Origin: Clostridiales bacterium
GTDB lineage: Bacteria; Bacillota; Clostridia; UBA1381
DNA length: 42,954 nt
Assembly: GCA_029226975.1 (NCBI GenBank)
Contig: JAQXZB010000079.1
Coordinates: 1-42,954 of the forward strand
Direction of reading: 5' to 3'
The number at the start of each line of letters is the position of its first letter. Within the stretch, counting starts at the first letter, position 1. Shown one piece after another: positions 1 to 8,400 of the stretch. Under the pieces are notes generated by a model that did not search any database, was not told the DNA's origin, and saw only the letters and a list, made by a program, of their open reading frames with translations. The position numbers and the translations under genes were made by a program.

Positions 1-530
1 CTTTCGGTAAAGTCATCAAAGAGCCATTCATCAAGTATCAGCAAGTCATAACCGCTGTACTTTTTCAATATCTTCTGCTTGCCCTTCTGAATGATAGAAA
101 GCTCATCATACTCCATAAGCAAATCAGGCATACGAATATATTTTGTTTTGATTCGCTGCTTACAAGCCTCTTTCCCTATGGCACATCCGAGGTATGTTTT
201 ACCGGAACCCGTGAGACCATGTATGATAACCGATGTATGCTTGTTAATAAAGCTGCAATCTGATATTCTTAGAATATCATCTCTGGTAAAACCTCTGTCA
301 GAATAATAGATACTGTTAACATCAGCAGCTATTCTGAACCTTGACTGCTTAATCAGTCTTTTAACACGCTGGTTAAACTTCTCCTGATATACATAGTCGG
401 TGATATGTTGTATGCGTTCATCGAAGCTAAGCGCTGAATAATTGATGTCTCCGTTTTGTATATCAATAGCGGTAACAATTTCGGGAAGTCCAAGCTCAAG
501 AAGCTTTCTGCGAGTTTCATCATTCAGCAT
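1..530 (-). CDS. istB: IstB-like ATP-binding transposition helper, partial
   Basis: The first 176 residues of an IS21 helper ATPase are present; family members are about 250 aa, so the C-terminus lies beyond the left edge. A Walker A motif (GLTGSGKT, residues 105-112) and a Walker B motif (LLILDE, about 163-168) mark the AAA+ domain that assembles on target DNA and activates the IstA transposase. The start ATG (528-530) is preceded on the minus strand by a GGAGG ribosome binding site and overlaps the end of istA by 11 nt, suggesting translational coupling. No internal stop is seen in this part, in contrast to istA. Confidence 0.88.
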   Translation of the reverse strand, partial: MLNDETRRKLLELGLPEIVTAIDIQNGDINYSALSFDERIQHITDYVYQEKFNQRVKRLIKQSRFRIAADVNSIYYSDRGFTRDDILRISDCSFINKHTSVIIHGLTGSGKTYLGCAIGKEACKQRIKTKYIRMPDLLMEYDELSIIQKGKQKILKKYSGYDLLILDEWLFDDFTE

Positions 531-2073
531 CTGAACCACCTCCATAGTATTTTGCACCGCGGACATAGCCTTGTTCATCTGTCATTTTCGAAGGCATTGC
601 CACAGTCTTGTCTTGATTAGCAGATAATATGACTTTAAGATGTTTGTATCTGGGTAAGCGAATTCTGTCAAGAGCCATGCTGCAAGCTGCTTCGAGCCTT
701 TCGGGAGTGTAGCTCTTGCTCAGATTCAAAACCGATAAGCAGGAGTTGTATGCCTGTTCTTTAATTTGTACACTTCTGAATATTCTATCAATCACCTCCG
801 CCGTATACCTGCCAATGGAATCAGCCCATCTACGTATACGATTTTCATCCCACTCCGGTTTCTGAAACCGGTCTGGCATATCCTCGGGGTGTGTAGAATA
901 ACGATTGACTGCATAATCCGGAAATCGCACATGAGTTGCAATGCGTTCATGCTGATAATATATCTCTAATGTGGACTCAGTTACTTTAAGGTCAACCGTC
1001 TTGCCTACATACTGATAAGGTCAGGAATACCTGTTTTTCTTGTAGATAACATGACTGTCAAGTGTTACTTTACGCCCGTAAACCCAGTCGGCAATTTAAA
1101 AGGGGATTGCCGGGAGAGAATGAAGATATTCCTTTTCTTCATCAAAAATCAGTTTACGGCTACCCTCTCGCTTCTGAAACGGTGTATTGTTGAAGTCGTC
1201 AACAGCTTCATATACAGCTGTACGCAGCTCATTAAGTGTATGAAAAGTACAGTCACGAAGTCGAGCGATCACAGCGGTTGATATCTTGCCGACAGTACCC
1301 TCAACAGATGCCTTAGCCTTTGGAGTTCGCACAGGAGCAGGCATAATAGCAGTGACGTAATGCTGTCCGAGTGACTCATATTTCTCATTAAGTATGATGT
1401 CTCCTTCCTTAGGGTGCTTGATAACGCCGGTCTTTAGATTATCACATACAATACGATTAGTACCGCCTCCAAAGAAATCAAACATCTTAACATGACACAT
1501 TAGCCAAGTATCTTCTTTCATATCAAGGCACGGTTCAACAAAGGAATACTGGCTGTAAGGCAGTGTTGCGACAAAGAGGTATACGGGGATTATCTCACCT
1601 GTATATTTGTCCGTAAGCTGCATTGTGGAGCCGCTCCAGTCCACCTCAACAATTATCCCGGGCTTATGTATCAAATGGTTGGTAAGGCTGTTAGCATTGA
1701 TATACTTGCGGTAATCGTCACAGAATTTTGCGTAGCCAACAGGAAGCTTGCTGCTTTGAATACATTTAGAATTGTATTCGGTCCACAGTAGCTTTAGGGT
1801 AACCCCCGTGCGTGATAATTCTTTGTGAACATAAGCATAATCAGGAAGATCATAAAGAATTTCCGCAGAATATTTGTCAGGGAAGAACTTACGATAAAGC
1901 TCTGCATCGTTCATATCCTGAATATCAATGTAGGTGAGGTTTAATTCCTCTGCGCGTTTCAGCACGGCACTTACAGAGTGCTTGCCGATGTGTCTTTCGG
2001 AAGCAATGCGGTTTCTCGAAAGTCCACGGTTGTGAAGCTCAAGAATGAGCTTGATATTGATTTTGTTTGCCAT
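520..2073 (-). pseudogene. istA: IstA transposase broken by two in-frame stop codons
   Basis: Read straight through, the frame gives a 517-codon IstA of normal length. An N-terminal helix-turn-helix (about residues 11-40) is followed by a DDE integrase core with D145 (VEVDWSG), D211 (IVCDNLK) and E258 (KASVEGT). The frame is interrupted by TAA at 1096-1098 (codon 326) and TGA at 1021-1023 (codon 351). Flanking residues continue the family sequence in the same frame (IADWVYGRKV before and PYQYVGKTVDLK after the second stop), so these are point nonsense changes and not a frameshift. The catalytic core lies upstream of both stops, but the C-terminal region is lost. TAA and TGA end normal genes elsewhere in the window, so a changed genetic code is unlikely. 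Confidence 0.88.
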
Positions 2074-2081
2074 ATATATGG

Positions 2082-2131
2082 CTCCTTTCGTATATAATTA
2101 GCATAACTGCTAAATTGATTTTATACGAAAG
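2082..2131 (-). promoter_or_regulatory. Nested inverted repeat over the istA ribosome binding site
   Basis: A perfect 10-bp inverted repeat (CTTTCGTATA at 2085-2094, TATACGAAAG at 2122-2131) encloses a second perfect 6-bp repeat (TTAGCA 2098-2103, TGCTAA 2108-2113). On the minus-strand transcript this would be a long hairpin whose 3' arm includes part of the istA Shine-Dalgarno site (AAAGGAG, 2082-2088), directly before the istA start at 2073. Hairpins of this kind in other insertion sequences block translation from read-through transcripts; that role here is inferred. Confidence 0.55.
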
Positions 2132-2239
2132 CGGAGCTTTTGTAAATATCAGGCGGAGCTTTTACGGATATAGGTATTTTAAGATGCCCGGAGCTTTCTC
2201 AAATATTAGGTGGAGCTTTTTTGACTATGGGTGGAGCCA
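2131..2239. repeat. IS21 terminal repeats (five GGAGC-type copies)
   Basis: The hexamer GGAGCT, mostly followed by TTT, recurs at 2133, 2155, 2190 and 2212, with a variant GGAGCC at 2233. Spacing is 22, 35, 22 and 21 nt, close to two helical turns for most steps. Three copies are preceded by an AT-rich block resembling AAATATNAGG. Such arrays are the transposase binding sites at IS21 ends. Confidence 0.6.
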
Positions 2240-2401
2240 TGAGCGTGGAATAATCATTTTTAAAAAAATTTTAATTTTTTTTAAATTTTGGTGCTGTTTT
2301 GGTGCTGTTGGTGTGTTATAATGATAAAAACAGGATATAAATTCCATAAAAAAAGACGGGATTTTACTCCGTTTAAATAATATGACAAGGAGATGATTGT
2401 C

Positions 2402-5400
2402 TTGAAAAGAATTATCAGTGCGCTTTTGTCGGCAGTGATGCTTGCCGGGGCTGTTCCGGCAATGCCGGTCTTTGCCGAGGCGGAGCCGGTGCTTTTGCAG
2501 GCTCAAAGACCCGAGGGCGTCGAGTACGAGGAGGGACTGTCCTATGTGACTATGGGCACGCCCCAGTCCGAGGTCGATGAAAGCGGCAGGTATATCCTAA
2601 CGGTTTACCGTGACGGCGATACCTCCAAGGAAGCGTCAGTGGATTTTCGCACTGCGGATTTATCAGCACGCTACGGTGTTGATTACATCGTAGACGATGA
2701 CAATTACCAAACAGATGAAACCGAAACGGATATGACCCTCATGGAAATGTCCGCACAGGAGGAACGCTTAGAAGCGGGCAAAGAAGCCATGGAGGACATG
2801 GAGGAAACCTTCGAGGCGGCTATGGAGGGCAATGTGCAGACCTCGGAAAATGTCTTTGTGGAAGATGAAGATGCTGAGGAAGAGCTGCCCTTTACAAAGA
2901 GCTTTGATGAGCTTTTGCAGGAAAAAAGCGACGCAAGAACTTTAAAGAGCGCAAACCCGTTCTCTGAAGGGCTTGACAGAGTTGAGGAGGCAAAGGAGGA
3001 AAATAAGAGTCCCCTTGCCAAGGCGAAGGAGGAGCAGAGCGGTCTTGAAACACGTCAGACCTATGACACTCCCATGCAGCCTTTGACCTCGATGATTACC
3101 GATGGGTTGGGTATGGATTTGGGCGATATGCTTGAAACCACATCGTCAACAACCATGGTGTTCGCTCCAGGTGAGGATGAAAAGCAGATTATTATAAAAA
3201 TCCTTGAGGATGACGAGTCCGAGGGACAGGAAATAATAAGCTGTCTGCTCTCCAATCCCGGTGAGGATACCGTAATAGGCGACCCGTCAACCACAAGCGT
3301 TGTGATAAAGGATGACGAGCCGATTGTGCACTCAAAGCTTACCTTCTCAAGCGCACAGTACAATGCCGAAAACGGCAAGGCAACCATAAGCGTTTCAAGA
3401 AGCGAAGCACTCTATTCAATGGTAACCGCCAAGGTGCGCACCGTTGAAACGGGTACGGCAAAGGAGGGCATAAACTTCTCCAAGGCGGACAGCCAAATAA
3501 CATTCCGTCCTTATCAGGAGGAGGTTTCCTTTGAAATACCCGCAAGAGCTTTGGAGGATATGTCCTTTGGGCTGGAGCTTTATGATTTAAAGGGCGGCGA
3601 GGACGGAGAGCGTATGAGCGCGACCGTAAATATCAAGGCTCAAACAGCCCAACAAGACTCCACAGCTTCCCTCTTTAGCGAAGATGGTGCAAGAAAAGAC
3701 GGCGAAGTTATAAAAGCGGGCGGAAGCAGCTATTCTTTGGAATTTAACGGAGATGTGGCAAAGGTCATGGACAAAAGCAAGAACCCGGCAACGCAGGTGG
3801 GCGAGTATTATCGTCCCACAACAAGCTATGTGTCCTACGGCTATAAATGGGGCGACCTTAATATGCACAACAACGAGTACGATGCAAACGAGCAGTGCGG
3901 TCACTTGCACAGCGGAAAATGGTGGTGCAGAGATTTGGGCGGCGCATATGCAAACTTTGAATACAGACCCTCAAAGTACCAGTCGGTATATTTGGATTTT
4001 GCTACATATTCAGCAAGAGACGGCGCTCACTGCGGCTTTCAGATATGGATTGACAAGAAGATAAGAAAGGACGTCACAGCGTATAAGGATCAGGAAATAA
4101 GAGGTCCTTTGAAGATTTTAAGGAGTGATGATACCGTTCCGGGGTCAACCTACTGGCACAGTAACGATAATGTCAGAATTTACGCCAACAGAGAAAGCAA
4201 CGGACTTATCTCTCCCGAAATGAGATTCTGGGGAATACTGATGATGTTCAGGGAGTACCATGTATCCATTGAACAGCCGGATGCGCTGGAGTATAAGACA
4301 CCAAATGGCCCCATAAAGAAGGCTCCCGCAACGGTGGAGCTTGGTGCCGGTCAGGACGTAAGATACAACAATCAATCCGTGACTATGATTGAGCAGAATT
4401 TGAATTCCGATACCATAGACGGAACTTTAAAGGGCTTTAATATACAGGTGGGCTCGGGAGCAAAGTCGTTTTTCTACCCCACAAACAACCCCACGCTGAC
4501 CTTTGACGAGAAATTCATGGAGCTTTTGGACTCCCACGCGGGCAAAGCAACAACCTCTGACAGAGGCTATTATCTTAATGTATATCTAAAGCCGGTGTAT
4601 GACTACAAACCCGTAATCGTTGAGGTTTTGGAAAGCGAAAACGGAAAATTTGCGGATGAACAGCTTGCGCCGGGAATATATACCAATGTATTTCATGTGG
4701 GTGATACCATTTCATCGGCGGCAGTTGCAAGCAGCGATGAATATTACTATTCATCATTCAGATGCGAGGGCTATGTAAACCCGGGCGATACGGAAACTGC
4801 CGGAGATACCTCGGGCGATACGGACGCAGGCAAGGATGTAAGGCTTAAGTATTCAAAATACAGACTTCGTCCCAATTTTGTGAATATGCCGAACCATATA
4901 GAAATCCGTATGGATGAGGAAGCAAAGAAATACTTTGAGGTTATAAACCTTGCGCCCAAGAGCACATTGGTGGGTACTCCGATGGCGGGCAAGGACGTTT
5001 TGTATATTGACGAACCGTTAAAGGGCGAAGCTACGCATACAATGCCGGTGGCAAAGAAGGCGTATACAATACAGCTTACCGAAAAAGCGGGCTGTGACGG
5101 AAAATACCGCCCGAAAATTAAAAATACATACACAGGCGAGTATGTAAACGGCTTTGCAATGGATATTTTGGCTGAGTCAAGGTATCAGGATAATATCATA
5201 TATATAACCGCCGAAGCTTGCGACAGCTCAAAATATGTGGACGGTATGGTTATGGGTAATGTAAAATACAGCAGTGTGGCACTGCGCCAAGGCTCTGCAC
5301 CGCTTACCAATGAGCCGGCTGTGGGCGCATATGCTACGGCGGGCGCGTCACTGCACTACCTCTACAGTTCTGCACAAAAACCCGAGGACAGGGTAAAGCA

Positions 5401-8400
5401 GCTTGTGCCGAGACGCTTAAACGCTCAGGCGGACGCAAACGGTAATTTCACCATTTACGGCATAAAAGCCATACCCGGCGACAGGATTTCAGTGCGTGTA
5501 ACAAACAACGATATGGATCAGGTTGTTTACTACACCTTTGAGGAGAAAGCCGAAAAGACCGCGACATATACCGATACTCAGGCAAACGATAAGGAAAAAG
5601 CAAACGTAAGCGTTCAGGTAACAGGTCTGTTTAAGGGCAGCGATACAGTAGAAATGGTAATGCCCATACGCACACCCTACTCGCCTTATATAACAAACGT
5701 TACTTATAAATATCTTGATCCTACCCATTTGGTGGAAATGCTAAACAGCATAAAGCTCTATGACGGAGATACCATTGTTATGTCGGCGTATGTGCAAAAG
5801 AATGAAGCGGACGTAAAGAGAGTGGACTTTATCCGCTACAGCGCAAACGGGGAGAGAAAGCAGGTTTACGAGAGCGAGTATAACAAGGAAACCTATGCAT
5901 ATGAGGCAAAAATCGAATCGAATACCGTAAGGGACGGGGATATACTGTATGCACAGCTTGTATGCGGCGATACAATCGAGAAAACATATCCAATGTTAAA
6001 TACCGGCTTTAACTTCTATACACCGTCAGAGGATGTAAAGCCCAAATACATTGCGCTTACCGAAGATAATTTGGGAAATCTTCCCATGCTGGGAGATTTG
6101 GCGCCGGAGGTAGATTCGGGAAATCTAAAGTTCCAGATTAAATATGACGACCCCAAGCACCCAGAAACTTCGTCATATGCTTATACATTTATTATATCCG
6201 GCTCGGTAAAGGATATAATGGATTCCAAAGAAAAGTTTGATAAAATCAAAAACGGAGAAACAAAGCATACCGACAGTGTTGAGGATCAGCTCAAAGCCTT
6301 TGACCCGGCAACCCAGGCGTCTCAGGCGGACAGAGATGCCCTTGAGCAAAGCATTGCGGGAAAAACGGACGAGGAACGCCGACAGATTGTTAAATCGTGG
6401 ACAGAAGACCAGAAAGCCGAAAAGAGAAAAGAGCTTGAAAAACAGCAAAAGAAGGACTCAATTGCCAATATGAGCAAAATGAAATGGGATGTTAAATTCA
6501 AGGTTCTTTTGCAGTTCGAGTTTATGTACAATCAAAAGAAAAACGAGCATGAGATGATCGGCGGACAGTATGTAATAGGCGCAACGGGAAGCATAAGAAA
6601 AACCTGGTATCATATGTTCGGAGTGGTACCCGCATTTATCAATGTTTCCGGCTATGCGGGCTTCCAGGTTGACGGAATGTGGCTTTTTGACGGCGACGAC
6701 GGCACAGAAGGCGTTAAGTATACGGCAAAGGAATTTAACCAGGCAGAAAACATTTTGGCACAGCGCTTTAAGAGCAATAACCCATGGGGTCAGATATGCT
6801 TCGGCTTAAAGGTAGAGCCGGGCGTGGGCTTCTACGGTATTCTTGCCGCAAGGGGTATCGTAAAGACGGATTTTGTATTCAGACGGCTCTTTGGCTCAGC
6901 CAGTCAAATCCGTGACGGCTCGCCTACAGGAGGAATGCTTGCCAAATTGGACGGCGGCTTCGGATTAGACCTGTTCTCGATAAAATTCGAGTATCTGTTC
7001 GGCCCGATTCAGCTTGCAACGGGCTGCTATGCAGCTAAGAGCAAGGCGTCCTTAAATTCCGCCGAGGATACGCCGAGTGCAATAATCAAGCTTCAGGACA
7101 GAGGCGAGGAAACCAACAACGCATTCGGAAAAGCGTCGCTTATGTCAACGCTTAAGCCGGTGAATAAAACCAATATTATCGAGGGCGCAATGGAGTATGT
7201 AAGACCCAAGATAATCACTCTTGCAGACGGCAGACTGATGATGGTTTATTTAAGAAACAACCCCGAAAGAAATGACGCAAACGCAGCCGCATTGGTATAT
7301 CAGATAAAGAACGGCAGCACGTGGGGTGAGCCGGTATATATCAATGATGACGGGGCTTGTGACTCCTACTCGGATATTTATCGTGACGGCGAAAAGGTTT
7401 ACATTGCATGGACCTGTGCGAATATGTCCGGAAATGTAGACAATATTGAAGCGGTCAAGGAAGACTTAAAGAAAACCAATATCCGTATGCGCGTATACGA
7501 TACAAAAACCGGCACACTGAGTGATATATTTGACGTTACAAACGATCAATTCTTAAATTCGGATATAAGAATAACCAAGGAGGACGGAAATATTGCCCTT
7601 TACTATATGAAGAAGGATATTTCAGGGGCAAATACCTCAGACGATCTTTTGAGCGTTACATTAAACTACAGCACATGGGCAAAGAGAGAGTTTGATCCCG
7701 CTGCACAAAGCTTTGTAAAGCTTATTTCCGATAAGGGCGAAGAGGTTGACGAGGAGTATATTTATGTAAAGCATCCCACAATCAAAGACCCGCTTGTACT
7801 GGATTACAGTGTTGAAAGCTACACCTACAATGATGTAAAATACGGAATAGTTTCCTATTCCATAGACGGCGACGCGAACGTAGAAACCGACGGGGACAGG
7901 GAGGTTTGGCTGCAAATTACGGATATTACAAACGGCAAGGAGTATTATCCGATAAGGGTTGATTCAAACAACGGCAATATAATAAACCCCAAGCTGACAG
8001 CGGTTAAGGACGATGTACTGCTTACATGGCTGTCAAATTCATCGGTGTTCAACACAATAAGCATAAAGGACTTTTTCGAGGCACTGAGTGCTCAAACCGG
8101 AGATTTTGAAGGAAAGCCGACAGGTACAACGGCATATGAGCTGTTTAGTTCGCTTACCGAGAAAGAAGCAGCAAGTCCCGATTGGGGCAGTGTTCTTGCA
8201 GGTAGGGCAAAAGATACTCTAAGCGATGAGGATAAGCCGTACTTTGATGAGCTGTTCTCGTCAATAAGCGAGATAGAGAGCGGACAGATTTCGAGAAACC
8301 CCAAGGATTTCTCCGAAAATGATAATCAGATAAATATGTCCGATTACCAAATAGTTGTCGGTGACGATGACAATATATACCTATTCTGGACGGGTGCAAC

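Larger units (their letters stand above)
1..2239 (-). mobile_element. IS21-family insertion sequence (one end; continues past the left edge)
   Basis: The stretch carries the two-gene istA/istB arrangement of IS21 elements, read on the minus strand, with the 11-nt istA/istB overlap typical of the family. The upstream (right) end holds several copies of a GGAGCTTTT-type repeat, as expected for IS21 ends, which carry multiple transposase-binding repeats. I place the outer edge near 2239, where the strand-reversed end would begin TGGCTCCACC, because IS21 ends usually start with TG; this boundary is inferred. The other end and any target duplication lie outside the window. istA carries two premature stops, so the copy is probably immobile without help in trans. 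Confidence 0.8.

Noticed and set aside
1021-1098. Stop-codon recoding (TGA or TAA read as an amino acid)
   Set aside because: Both codons end intact genes in the window, and no other gene has internal stops; nonsense mutations are simpler.
2317-2322. TATAAT as the promoter of the giant SLH gene
   Set aside because: The -10 box is good but I found no -35 box at a suitable distance, so it is not listed as a promoter.
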